From the NCBI GenBank assembly GCA_943913645.1, contig CALTYZ010000013.1, positions 4,705 through 68,704 of the forward strand: DNA of 64,000 nt, written 5' to 3'. The position numbers and the translations under genes are program-made. The notes under the pieces are model-generated. The model was not told where the DNA came from. It searched no databases and was given only the letters and a program-made list of their open reading frames with translations. Below are positions 26,330-35,306 of this stretch, piece by piece. This DNA comes from an uncultured Corynebacterium sp. (GTDB lineage Bacteria > Actinomycetota > Actinomycetes > Mycobacteriales > Mycobacteriaceae). Each line of letters starts with the position of its first letter. The stretch's first letter is position 1.

Positions 26330-28144
26330 GTGCAGGTGCAAGCGCCGCGAGCACATGGGCCAGCCCAGCACGTGGGGGACTGGAGAGGGGTAAACAGGCT
26401 CGGAACTGGCCAGTTTGCCCTTGTCATCAGTGTGGCAAGTGTGCTCGGTCTTGGCGCGATCAGCGTGAGTGGTTGCGCCGCCAACCCAGGACCGCCACCG
26501 CTGGTAGATAGTGCGGAGGATGAAACGGTCACCACGACAATGACCGAGACAACCACCCAGGCTGGCGAGCCTGCTCACCCGGCGCCTGCGAGCAGCCGCA
26601 CGCATGTCCACGTGGGGACAGACCCGGTGCGTAACGGTTTCAACCCTCACCTCCAGGCCGATGAACAAGCCACCGTGCGAAGCATCGCCGACTTGGTGCT
26701 GCCGAGTGCATTCGTCGGCGGCGAGCGAAACACAGACCTGCTCGTGGCAGCGACGCCGCTGCCAACATCTCCTGCGGTGCAGACGGTGCGCTACATCATC
26801 GCCCCGGAGGCACAGTGGTCTGACGGCACCCCGATCAGCGGCGCTGATTTCGCCTACCTGTGGCGCGGGATGCGTTCAACCCCAGGTGTTGTGGATTCCG
26901 CTGGCTATGACGCGATCGTGAATGTACGTGTCTCGGGTAACTCCGGGAAAGTCGTCGATGTAGACTTCGGCACGCTGGTGCGTGAATGGTCTGAGCTGTT
27001 CACGTATCTGTTGCCCTCACACCTGTTTGATGCCGATGCATCGGACTTCGCCACTGCGTTGGCGGAGACGGTTCCTGCATCAGCGGGCAGGTTCATGGTC
27101 GTGCGTGTGGATCGCGCACGCAACACCGTCACCCTCAACAGGAATGACCGATTTTGGGGGCCTGATCCGGCACGAATCGACATTCTCACCCTGCAAGGTT
27201 TGCGCACCACCACCCAGGTCGCCGACCAGTTGCGCTCGCATCAGCTCGCGTTTGTGGACAGAGTCCCCGACGAAACCGCACGGCGCGTGATCAGTCTTGT
27301 CCCTGAAACCCAGGTACGCACACTGACTGGGCCGCGCACGCTTGGTGTCACCGTGTCCTCCCATGTGCCACCCGCTGCACGACGGGAGCTTGCACAGCTT
27401 GTCGACGCCCCCTTCCTCGCCCCCATCGCCACCGGGCGCTCCACCGACGTGGAGCTGCCCGAAACAGTCGCACCGACTGACCCTGGCCAAACAGTCACGA
27501 CTACCGCGGCGCCCAGCGCCACGAAGACGGAGGGCGCGGACACGGTTGACGCGGCCGATACGGGTGCCGAATTAGCAGCCTTTCTCACGGCACGGGGGGT
27601 GCTCCGCGTGGCTGCGGATGCCTCGGACCCCGCCGCCGGTGCGGCGGCTCGGTCCCTGGTTGACATACTCAACCGCCAGCAGGTACCAGCCGAGGTGGTC
27701 TCCACCGACACTGCCTCGATCATGGCCAAAGGATTACCAGGTGAGGACATTGATCTTGTCGTTCACTGGCGTTTAGACACGGACACCACCACATCTGTTG
27801 CAGGCCGTGCGGCCTGCTCACCACATGCCTTTCGTGCTGCTAACATCTCCGGCTACTGCACCGCAGAAACCGAAGCGTTAGCCCGTGATGTGTTGGCGGG
27901 CAGTGTTTCCGCTGCCGACGGCGCGCGTGCACTCGCGCAGATGGAAGCAGACGAGGCACTTTGGATTCCGATAGTGAAAGAAACGCGTCTCATGGCTCTC
28001 GGCACCGGCATCGTCGGCCCGGATGAAGACTTGATGCGATGGACTGAGGGTCTTGCCTCGGCTGCGCGGTGGCGGATTGCAGACAATGAGGCTGCGAGGA
28101 GTTCTCCACCAGCCCCCGCTGTACGAAGAGAGGTGCCCCAATGA
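26330..28144 (+). CDS. lpqW: LpqW-like lipoprotein (SBP family 5 fold)
   Basis: A 604-residue protein with a lipobox-like AISVSGC (Cys about 48) after a longer N-terminus, a Thr/Pro linker, and a family 5 binding-protein domain (TVRYIIAPEAQWSDGTPISGADFAYLWRGM). The position between typA and mshB is that of mycobacterial lpqW, which controls PIM/lipoarabinomannan branching rather than peptide uptake. No permease genes are nearby. A Pro/Thr/Ala-rich insert (about 375-415) interrupts the domain. The true start may lie downstream of GTG 26330, closer to the hydrophobic run. Confidence 0.82.
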   Translation: MQVQAPRAHGPAQHVGDWRGVNRLGTGQFALVISVASVLGLGAISVSGCAANPGPPPLVDSAEDETVTTTMTETTTQAGEPAHPAPASSRTHVHVGTDPVRNGFNPHLQADEQATVRSIADLVLPSAFVGGERNTDLLVAATPLPTSPAVQTVRYIIAPEAQWSDGTPISGADFAYLWRGMRSTPGVVDSAGYDAIVNVRVSGNSGKVVDVDFGTLVREWSELFTYLLPSHLFDADASDFATALAETVPASAGRFMVVRVDRARNTVTLNRNDRFWGPDPARIDILTLQGLRTTTQVADQLRSHQLAFVDRVPDETARRVISLVPETQVRTLTGPRTLGVTVSSHVPPAARRELAQLVDAPFLAPIATGRSTDVELPETVAPTDPGQTVTTTAAPSATKTEGADTVDAADTGAELAAFLTARGVLRVAADASDPAAGAAARSLVDILNRQQVPAEVVSTDTASIMAKGLPGEDIDLVVHWRLDTDTTTSVAGRAACSPHAFRAANISGYCTAETEALARDVLAGSVSAADGARALAQMEADEALWIPIVKETRLMALGTGIVGPDEDLMRWTEGLASAARWRIADNEAARSSPPAPAVRREVPQ

Positions 28145-29037
28145 TGAATCCACGACCTACCCACGGCGCTGCCTACCGCGATCTCGTCGGCTACCGTGTT
28201 GTGGCTGTCCATGCCCACCCGGATGATGAAGCGATTACCACCGGGGGCACCATCGCTGATCTCACCGCCCGCGGAGCGGATGTGTGCGTGGTTACCTGCA
28301 CGCTCGGTGAACAAGGCGAGGTCATTGGTGAGACGTACCAGCACCTCGTTGCTGACGAAGCTGACCAGCTTGGAGGATTTCGCATTGGTGAGCTGCACCA
28401 CTCACTGGCCAATCTCGGAGCGCGGGGCGTATTTCTCGGCGGAGCGGGACGCTTTCGCGATAGCGGTATGGCCGGCTCAGCATCGAGCGCGCACCCGCGG
28501 GCGTTTATCAACTCGGGGCGGAGCGCGGTAGAGATGCTGGCTGATATATTCCGAGCCGAACAACCGCACTTGGTGATCACCTACGGCCCGGACGGTGGCT
28601 ATGGACACCCAGACCACATTCGAGCCCACGAAATCACCCATGCGGCTGCGGATATCGTTGCCGTGCCCCGCATCCTGTGGACAGTGCGCCTCGCCCACGA
28701 AACTGAGCAGCTCATGCCACAACAAGCACCACACGGTTGGCGGCTGCCAGCACCGGGCGAGCTTGACGGCGTTAAGACATCCGACATCACCGTCGCATTA
28801 GATGATCATGCCTATTCGGCGAAGGTCAACGCGATGCGGGCGCATGCGACGCAATTGTGGATCGCGGACGGGCAGGTTTCTGCCACCAATACGCACGCGG
28901 TGCTTGGCTCCGGGCCTGTTGTCTACTACGCGCTGTCTAACCTGATTGTGCAACCAATTCAGCGCGTCGAGCACTATCAGCTCGGCGCAGGTGCGCCATT
29001 GACGAACCCGGACGGCGGCCTTCTGGGCGGGCTGTAG
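28141..29037 (+). CDS. mshB: Mycothiol biosynthesis deacetylase MshB
   Basis: A 298-residue zinc deacetylase of the LmbE-like family. It removes acetate from GlcNAc-inositol in the mycothiol pathway. The signature AHPDDE gives H26, D28 and D29; GGYGHPDHIRAHE supplies H156 and H159, matching the catalytic and zinc-binding histidines of the family. The ATG overlaps the lpqW stop by four bases. Confidence 0.93.
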   Translation: MMNPRPTHGAAYRDLVGYRVVAVHAHPDDEAITTGGTIADLTARGADVCVVTCTLGEQGEVIGETYQHLVADEADQLGGFRIGELHHSLANLGARGVFLGGAGRFRDSGMAGSASSAHPRAFINSGRSAVEMLADIFRAEQPHLVITYGPDGGYGHPDHIRAHEITHAAADIVAVPRILWTVRLAHETEQLMPQQAPHGWRLPAPGELDGVKTSDITVALDDHAYSAKVNAMRAHATQLWIADGQVSATNTHAVLGSGPVVYYALSNLIVQPIQRVEHYQLGAGAPLTNPDGGLLGGL

Positions 29038-29040
29038 ACG

Positions 29041-29409
29041 GTGACGGCACCGGCTGTGCGCCAGGATGTCACCCGCGGGGAAATCGTGCACGCCTTTGTT
29101 TGGCTGTGTCTGTTTGCCATGATATCTGCGTTGCTTGCGGTGGCGTACCTGCGTTGCCCGCTTACTTGGGCCGCGGCGTTTGGGTTCAACATGGTGCTGA
29201 CCAAGACCGCGAAGTTATGGACGCGCTCGCTGCTCGCACAGTGCATCCCACTGGCGAGTTGGGTGGTGGGGGTAGTTCTGGCGCACTGGGTTATTCCCGG
29301 TGCTGATATGCAGCTGGTGCCTGTAAGCCCCGCCACTGTAGCGCTCGTTGTTGCCGGAGCTGTTGGCGGCATTCATCCGCTGCTAGTTTGCCCGGTGGGG
29401 AGGCGGTAG
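29041..29409 (+). CDS. Small integral membrane protein of unknown function
   Basis: A 122-residue protein with three to four hydrophobic helices (about 17-37, 62-85, 96-114). GTG start, 3 bases after mshB. A small membrane gene is found at this place between mshB and fdxC in related Actinobacteria. No motif is recognised. Confidence 0.68.
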   Translation: MTAPAVRQDVTRGEIVHAFVWLCLFAMISALLAVAYLRCPLTWAAAFGFNMVLTKTAKLWTRSLLAQCIPLASWVVGVVLAHWVIPGADMQLVPVSPATVALVVAGAVGGIHPLLVCPVGRR

Positions 29410-29426
29410 TGCCATACTTGGAAGCT

Positions 29427-29750
29427 ATGACTTACGTAATTGCTCAACCCTGCGTCGATGTGATGGACCGCGGCTGTGTTGAGGAGTGCCCCGTGGACTG
29501 CATCTACGAGGGCAAGCGCATGCTCTACATTCACCCGGATGAGTGCGTGGATTGCGGGGCCTGTGAGCCTGCCTGCCCGGTTGAGGCCATCTTCTACGAA
29601 GATGACACTCCTGATGAGTGGAGTGAGTACTACGACGCTAATGTTGGTTTCTTCGACGACCTCGGCTCGCCGGGCGGGGCTGCGAAGACCGGCCCGCAGG
29701 ATTTTGACCATCCGTTTGTTGCGGCACTGCCGCCGCAGAACCAGGAGTAA
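29427..29750 (+). CDS. fdxC: 7Fe ferredoxin FdxC
   Basis: A 107-residue ferredoxin beginning MTYVIAQPCVDVMDRGCVEECPVDC, with a second motif CVDCGACEPACPVEAI. The wide first spacing (Cys-x7-Cys-x3-Cys) is typical of 7Fe (3Fe-4S plus 4Fe-4S) actinobacterial ferredoxins. Electron partner unknown. ATG 29427 is the family start. dapC follows after 3 bases. Confidence 0.92.
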   Translation: MTYVIAQPCVDVMDRGCVEECPVDCIYEGKRMLYIHPDECVDCGACEPACPVEAIFYEDDTPDEWSEYYDANVGFFDDLGSPGGAAKTGPQDFDHPFVAALPPQNQE

Positions 29751-29753
29751 TTT

Positions 29754-30848
29754 ATGGCGCGTGCACCAATGGGCGCCGTGTTGCCCGATTTTCCGTGGGA
29801 CACCATCGCCGATGTGAAGGCAACCGCAGCAGCGCATCCAGGTGGACTCATCGACTTGTCGGTGGGCACCCCAGTCGACCCGGTCGCCCCCGCGATCCAA
29901 CTCGCGCTTGCAGAGCACGCCGACGAGCCCGGATATCCTCAGACGATGGGGTCGCCGCAGTTGCGGCAAGCCCTGGTTGCGGCCACGCAGCGGCGCTTCG
30001 GTGCTGCCAGTGTGCACGAGCGCTGCGTGCTGCCGGTTATTGGCACAAAAGAGGCAATCGCCTGGCTGCCAACCGTGCTCGGAATGCGTGGGTCTACCGT
30101 TGTGATCCCTGAAGTGGCCTACCCGACGTATGAGGTGGGCGCGCTTATCGCCGGTGCGACAGTTGTGCGTTCGGATGCGCCGGTTGATGGCGCCGATCTG
30201 GTCTTTCTCAACTCCCCGTCGAACCCGACGGGTCGGGTGCTGAATGCTGCTGACTTGAAGCGTTGGGTGGACTATTCCCGCGACACTGGCGCGATCATCG
30301 CCTCAGATGAGTGCTACATGTACCTCGGTTGGTCGCAGCAAGGTGTTTCGATTCTTGACCCAGAGGTCACCGGCGGTGACAACACGGGACTTTTAGCGAT
30401 CCACTCGCTGTCGAAAACGTCCAACCTGGCTTCCTACCGCGCGGGATGGATCGCGGGCGATGAGCAACTCGTTCAAGAGCTCTTGCTCGTGCGCAAGCAC
30501 GCCGGATTAATGGTTCCTGGCCCTATCCAGCATGCGATGGTTGCAGCGCTGAGTGATGATGCGCATGAGCAAATCCAAAAAGCGCTCTACGCTAACCGCC
30601 GGGTAGTGCTGCTCAAAGCGCTTACAGAAGCCGGTTTCAGTATCGATCATTCAGAAGCGGGACTTTACCTCTGGGCGCGACGTGAGGGCTTAGATGGGCG
30701 AGGCAGCCTTGACTGGCTGGCAGAGCGAGGAATTCTGGCCGCCCCGGGCGATTTCTACGGCCCAGCAGGAGCGGGACACGTCCGTGTCGGGTTGACCGCA
30801 ACCGATGATCGCGTCGCGGAGGCCGCGCGGCGTATCACCGCCCAATGA
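29754..30848 (+). CDS. dapC: N-succinyldiaminopimelate aminotransferase DapC
   Basis: A 364-residue fold-type I PLP aminotransferase. The PLP lysine is in HSLSKTSNLASYRAGW, the substrate/PLP segment is FLNSPSNPTGRVL, and SDECYMYLGW precedes. It converts N-succinyl-2-amino-6-ketopimelate to N-succinyl-LL-diaminopimelate for lysine and peptidoglycan. The fdxC-dapC order and the nearby dapD and dapE support the specific assignment. Confidence 0.93.
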   Translation: MARAPMGAVLPDFPWDTIADVKATAAAHPGGLIDLSVGTPVDPVAPAIQLALAEHADEPGYPQTMGSPQLRQALVAATQRRFGAASVHERCVLPVIGTKEAIAWLPTVLGMRGSTVVIPEVAYPTYEVGALIAGATVVRSDAPVDGADLVFLNSPSNPTGRVLNAADLKRWVDYSRDTGAIIASDECYMYLGWSQQGVSILDPEVTGGDNTGLLAIHSLSKTSNLASYRAGWIAGDEQLVQELLLVRKHAGLMVPGPIQHAMVAALSDDAHEQIQKALYANRRVVLLKALTEAGFSIDHSEAGLYLWARREGLDGRGSLDWLAERGILAAPGDFYGPAGAGHVRVGLTATDDRVAEAARRITAQ

Positions 30849-31402
30849 CCTCGCACCCTACACACCGTGCCCACCGGCTTGTTGCGGGGGCACAGCAGTT
30901 CCTCAAATTCGGTGTTGTTGGCGGCTCTGGAGTGCTGGTGAATCTGGCAGCTTTCTACCTGGCGAAGAAACTGCTGGACTCCGGCATTGGTATCCACGAG
31001 TCAGACGTGTTTTTCAACCTGTTCGGTACCCGTTTCAACGTTCGCTGGTACCACGTGCTGTCCTCAATCGCGTTTGTTGTCGCGAACACGTGGAACTATC
31101 AACTCAACCGGTCCTGGACGTTTCGTGGGGTGAACACGAGGTCCTGGATGCGCGGCTACATTCCGTTCCTGGCCACCGGGCTGATCGCCTTTGTGGTGTC
31201 GCTGACCTGCATGACGTTGCTGATGAACCCAGTATCACCGGTGGGGCTTCCAAGCGACGTGTTCGACGACTCGTCTGGATTCCGCACCAAGTCGTACTGG
31301 GCTCAGGCGATTTCAACACTGGTGGCGATGCCGGTGAATTTCGGTATCAACAAAGTGTGGACCTTCGGCAGACCGAAGGTCGTGCCGGTCACCGCCGAAT
31401 AA
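30845..31402 (+). CDS. GtrA-like membrane protein
   Basis: A 185-residue protein with four membrane helices and the GtrA signature QFLKFGVVGGSGVLVNLAAFYL, then NTWNYQLNRSWTF and FGINKVWTF. GtrA-like proteins are thought to help move polyprenyl-linked sugars across the membrane; in Corynebacteriales they are linked to arabinogalactan assembly. The ATG overlaps the dapC stop by four bases. Confidence 0.85.
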   Translation: MTSHPTHRAHRLVAGAQQFLKFGVVGGSGVLVNLAAFYLAKKLLDSGIGIHESDVFFNLFGTRFNVRWYHVLSSIAFVVANTWNYQLNRSWTFRGVNTRSWMRGYIPFLATGLIAFVVSLTCMTLLMNPVSPVGLPSDVFDDSSGFRTKSYWAQAISTLVAMPVNFGINKVWTFGRPKVVPVTAE

Positions 31403-31429
31403 ACTCACGCAACCTACAAAGACCAGCAG

Positions 31430-32428
31430 TTAGTTGGCGTGGAGCGCCTCGTTGAGCTCAATACCCTTGGCCGGAACAACCTCGATGGCGCCGGTAAGCG
31501 AGTTGCGCCGGAACTGCAGCCCGTTCTTTCCTGACAGCTCAAGGGCTTTGACAGTGGCCCCCGCGTCGTAGCCTAAGGCGTCTGCGACCACATCGGTCAC
31601 CACAACCTTGGAGCTGGCGGTGACATACAAACCAGCCTCGACGATGCAGTCGTCCCCAAGAGAAATACCAACACCGGCGTTCGCTCCGAGCAGGCACCGT
31701 TCGCCGAGGGAAATGGTCTCCTTACCACCACCAGAGAGCGTGCCCATGATCGATGCACCGCCGCCAATGTCCGTGCCGTCTCCAACAACCACGCCAGCGG
31801 AGATGCGGCCCTCAACCATGGATGCGCCGAGGGTGCCTGCGTTGAAGTTCACAAACCCTTCGTGCATGACCGTTGTGCCCTCCGCAAGGTGCGCGCCTAG
31901 GCGGACCCGATCAGCGTCACCGATGCGCACACCAGAAGGAACAACGTAATCAACCATGCGGGGGAACTTGTCCACGGAAAAGACAACCACCGGGCCTTTG
32001 GCACTGAGGCGCCCACGAGTCATTTGGAAATCAGTAACAGCACACGGGCCGTAGTTGGTCCACACAACGTTGGCCAGCAGACCGAACACCCCATCCATGT
32101 TCGCGCCATGGGGAGGGATCAGCCGGTGGGAGAGGAGGTGGAGGCGCAGGTAGACATCGTATGTGTCGGTCGCAGGCTGGCCGAGATCGGCGATAGTGGT
32201 CTCTACCGGAACACGAGCCACCCCCCGGTCCTCGTCCGGGCCGGCAAGGTGCGCAAAGCGCTCATCAACTTCCTCCAGGCGTTTGGTTCCGGTCTCGAGG
32301 GCGGTGCCGGGCGAGGCCGCGGCAGTCAGAGTTGGTGCTGGATACCAGACATCAAGCACAGTTCCATCGTGCGTCACAGTGGCGAGGCCGCGGGCGGATG
32401 CAGAAGTGGTGGAGGTGGGAGAACTCAT
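31430..32428 (-). CDS. dapD: Tetrahydrodipicolinate N-succinyltransferase DapD
   Basis: A 332-residue enzyme transferring succinyl from succinyl-CoA to tetrahydrodipicolinate. The N-terminal domain has TVLDVWYPAP. The left-handed beta-helix holds MVEGRISAGVVVGDGTDIGGGASIMG and the glycine-rich TLSGGGKE, the conserved actinobacterial active-site region. ATG 32428 is supported by AAGGTGG. It converges with gtrA-like at 27 bases. Confidence 0.94.
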   Translation of the reverse strand: MSSPTSTTSASARGLATVTHDGTVLDVWYPAPTLTAAASPGTALETGTKRLEEVDERFAHLAGPDEDRGVARVPVETTIADLGQPATDTYDVYLRLHLLSHRLIPPHGANMDGVFGLLANVVWTNYGPCAVTDFQMTRGRLSAKGPVVVFSVDKFPRMVDYVVPSGVRIGDADRVRLGAHLAEGTTVMHEGFVNFNAGTLGASMVEGRISAGVVVGDGTDIGGGASIMGTLSGGGKETISLGERCLLGANAGVGISLGDDCIVEAGLYVTASSKVVVTDVVADALGYDAGATVKALELSGKNGLQFRRNSLTGAIEVVPAKGIELNEALHAN

Positions 32429-32450
32429 GCCAGCCACCTTAGAGCATTGC

Positions 32451-33830
32451 CTAGGCACCGGCACGCTCTGTGACCGAGGTGGCAGAGCGGTTTCGGGTCA
32501 ACAACGATAGCCCGATCAAAACGGCCGCAAGAATAGTCACGGAGATGATCTGGGAGCGGGCTGAGGCGTCGAAAAGCATCAGCACGACGAGCCCGCACAA
32601 GGCAGCCAGGGTGAGCCACGGCACCCACCTTGAACCTGTTGCCTGCACCGCTGAATGCCCAAGCTGGGGCTTGAGTTTGATGTAGCTCAGGGTGATCATG
32701 ATCCAGGTGACAATGAGGCAGCCACCCGTCGCGCTCATGATGAAATCGATCATCCCCGGCGGGTTCCACCACTGCAGACCGACGGCCACAAAGGCGAAGA
32801 ACACGGAGACCAATACGGAGTTAATAGGCGCGGCATTAGCGTTGGTGGCCGCCATCCAGCGTGGCGCATCCCCCTCGAGTGCTTGCTGGTAGGCAAGCCG
32901 GGAGCTGCCGTAGATCTGCGCATTGAACGCAGACAGCAGCGCAAGCACGATCACTGCCTCCATGAAACCGGCGGCGCCGGGCAGGTTCGCCATTGTGAGC
33001 ACTTGGGTGAAAGGAGAGTCAGCGGCAGTGTCGGCTGCATCGATCTGCGCGTACGGCAGCAGCAAAATGATGACGATGACCGAACCAACGTAGAACACCG
33101 CGATGCGCCAGATGATGGAGTTGACTGCGGATTTGACGGACTGGGCTGGATTTTCAGACTCGGCCGCGGCAATGGTCACCACTTCAATCCCCCCGAACGC
33201 GAATGCGACAGCGAGCAGTCCTGCGGCTATTCCCGTGATGCCATTTGGTGCGAATCCGCTCTCGCGAACGTTGGCGAAACCGACAAAATCGTGTTGTGGC
33301 AACACTCCGAGCCACAGCAGCACGCCAATGATCAGAAACCCGATGATGACGACGATTTTGATCATGGCAAACCAGTACTCAAATTCGCCGAAGCCTTTGA
33401 CCTGAACCAGATTCACGGCTGTGAGGATCGACACCACGACAAGAGCAGGGATCCATGGAGCAACACCGAACCAGCTAGCCATGATGGCGGACGCGCCGGT
33501 GATTTCTGCCCCGCACGCCATGATGAGCAAAAACCAGTGAATCCAGCCCAAAAGGAAACCTGCCCAGTGGCCGAATGCCTGGCGGCCGTAGGTAGCGAAG
33601 GCACCTGAGGAAGGCCGGGCGGCTGCCATCTCGCCGAGCATCCGCATGACGGAAACGACAATGGCTCCGGCGATGACATAGGCGACCAGGATGGCAGGCC
33701 CGGCCGCACGGATGCCCACACCAACCCCCAGAAACAGCCCCGCGCCCACGGCGGTGCCAAGGCCCATGAGGGTGAGGTGGCGCAATTTGAGGCCGCTGCC
33801 AAGTTGTGAGGCGTGATCGTGTGTGCTCAT
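32451..33830 (-). CDS. Amino acid permease (APC superfamily), copy 2
   Basis: A 459-residue permease with 12 predicted helices and the amino-acid-permease signature TLMGLGTAVGAGLFLGVGVGIRAAGPAILVAY. The GFGEFEYWFAMIKIVVIIGF segment and AFAFGGIEVVTIAAAESENP fit the GABA/proline-type subgroup. ATG 33830 follows AGAGGA and overlaps the upstream permease stop (ATGA). It is clearly a paralogue of that gene. The substrate is unknown. Confidence 0.88.
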   Translation of the reverse strand: MSTHDHASQLGSGLKLRHLTLMGLGTAVGAGLFLGVGVGIRAAGPAILVAYVIAGAIVVSVMRMLGEMAAARPSSGAFATYGRQAFGHWAGFLLGWIHWFLLIMACGAEITGASAIMASWFGVAPWIPALVVVSILTAVNLVQVKGFGEFEYWFAMIKIVVIIGFLIIGVLLWLGVLPQHDFVGFANVRESGFAPNGITGIAAGLLAVAFAFGGIEVVTIAAAESENPAQSVKSAVNSIIWRIAVFYVGSVIVIILLLPYAQIDAADTAADSPFTQVLTMANLPGAAGFMEAVIVLALLSAFNAQIYGSSRLAYQQALEGDAPRWMAATNANAAPINSVLVSVFFAFVAVGLQWWNPPGMIDFIMSATGGCLIVTWIMITLSYIKLKPQLGHSAVQATGSRWVPWLTLAALCGLVVLMLFDASARSQIISVTILAAVLIGLSLLTRNRSATSVTERAGA

Positions 33831-35269
33831 TGGGGTGTCCTCTCTATGGCGGTGTGGGTATTCGCTGATGTGGTGACCCGGGTCCACAGGACGCCTGACA
33901 ACGCAATGACGCCGACGACGACAGTGACGGCAAGGACCTGGAAGCGACCATCCGGGTTAGTGAGCATAAGCACAATAAGACCCGCAATGAGCACGATCGT
34001 TGCCCACGGCAGCGCATTTGGTGCCCACATGCGTACTTGCGTGATCTCGCCGGTGGCGACAAGCTGCGGGTGGAGTTTGATAAATGACAGTGCGATCGCT
34101 AGCCACACAACGACCAGGCAACCGCCGACGGCGTTCAGGAGAAATGCGAGCAGACCAGGCGGATTCCAGTACTGCAACCCAACTGCCGCCAGACCGAAAA
34201 CCACGGAGACAATCACAGCGCGCATGGGAACACCACGAGTGTCGGTGGTTGCAAACGTGCGCGGTGCGTCACCACGCGTCGCCAAGGAGTGCAGGAAGCG
34301 CGATGAGCCGTAGATCTGCGTATTGCAGGCAGACAGCAGCGCCACCACAATGACTGCCTCCATGATCCCAACCGCGCCGGGGATGTTCGCAAGCCGTAAC
34401 ACGGCGGTGAACGGGGACTCAGAGGCATCACTAGCTCCGCCAATTTGGTCAAACGGCAGGAGCAGCACAATGAGTAAGACGGAGCCGATGTAGAAGACGC
34501 TGATGCGCCAAATAATGGTGCGAATGGCTGAGTGCACTGCTACCTCGGGGTCTTCCGATTCCGCGGCGGCAATCGTGACCAGTTCGATGCCACCGAACGC
34601 GAACGCGACCGCGAGCAGCGCGGTGGCCACGCCACCCCACCCGTTGGGCATGAACCCAACGTCGGCGACGTTGTGCATGCCCACGAAGCTCGTACCTGGC
34701 AGCACACCGAGCCACAATAAGACCCCCAGGATCAAAAACGCGACGATGACGAGAACTTTAATGAGGGCGAACCAGAACTCGAATTCGCCATAGTTTTTCA
34801 CTGCTGCGAAGTTGATCAGGGTGAAGATCACAATGGCAAGCAGTGCGGGGATCCACGGTGACACACTGAACCAGGCGGCGATGATGGCAGATGCACCGGT
34901 GATCTCTACTGCCATGATCATGATCATCATGAACCAGTACAGCCAGCCAATCGTGAACCCGGCCCACGGCCCGAACGCCTGCTCGGCGTAGGTGGAAAAT
35001 GCCCCTGATGAGGGTCGGGCGGCCACCATTTCTGCAAGCATCTGCATGATGTAGACCGTGATCAAGCCAGCAATGAGGTAGGCCACCAACACTGCCGGCC
35101 CAGCAGCTGAGATGCCGACACCGGTGCCTAAAAAGAGGCCAGCGCCGATGGCTGACCCTAACCCCATCATGGTGAGGTGCCGGGTTTTCAGCCCGCGGCC
35201 TAAAGCCGTCTGTGCACTCGCCTCGCCGCGGGGTGGGGGTGTGCGATCAGCAGGGGCGGAGAAAGACAT
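33827..35269 (-). CDS. Amino acid permease (APC superfamily), copy 1
   Basis: A 480-residue permease, similar throughout to the downstream copy (TMMGLGSAIGAGLFLGTGVG, NYGEFEFWFALIKVLVIVAF, AFAFGGIELVTIAAAESEDP). Their tandem arrangement with a four-base overlap points to an old duplication kept as one operon, possibly with split substrate ranges. They lie between dapD and its paralogue. Confidence 0.88.
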   Translation of the reverse strand: MSFSAPADRTPPPRGEASAQTALGRGLKTRHLTMMGLGSAIGAGLFLGTGVGISAAGPAVLVAYLIAGLITVYIMQMLAEMVAARPSSGAFSTYAEQAFGPWAGFTIGWLYWFMMIMIMAVEITGASAIIAAWFSVSPWIPALLAIVIFTLINFAAVKNYGEFEFWFALIKVLVIVAFLILGVLLWLGVLPGTSFVGMHNVADVGFMPNGWGGVATALLAVAFAFGGIELVTIAAAESEDPEVAVHSAIRTIIWRISVFYIGSVLLIVLLLPFDQIGGASDASESPFTAVLRLANIPGAVGIMEAVIVVALLSACNTQIYGSSRFLHSLATRGDAPRTFATTDTRGVPMRAVIVSVVFGLAAVGLQYWNPPGLLAFLLNAVGGCLVVVWLAIALSFIKLHPQLVATGEITQVRMWAPNALPWATIVLIAGLIVLMLTNPDGRFQVLAVTVVVGVIALSGVLWTRVTTSANTHTAIERTPQ

Positions 35270-35306
35270 ACCGGTATGTTAAATGGGTGTGCGTGTCTGG
35301 ACTGGG

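Noticed and set aside
32655..33608. 317-codon open frame on the plus strand opposite the amino acid permease
   Set aside because: It is antisense to a clear permease with strong family motifs; its His/Asp/Gln-rich composition is what a GC-rich shadow frame gives.
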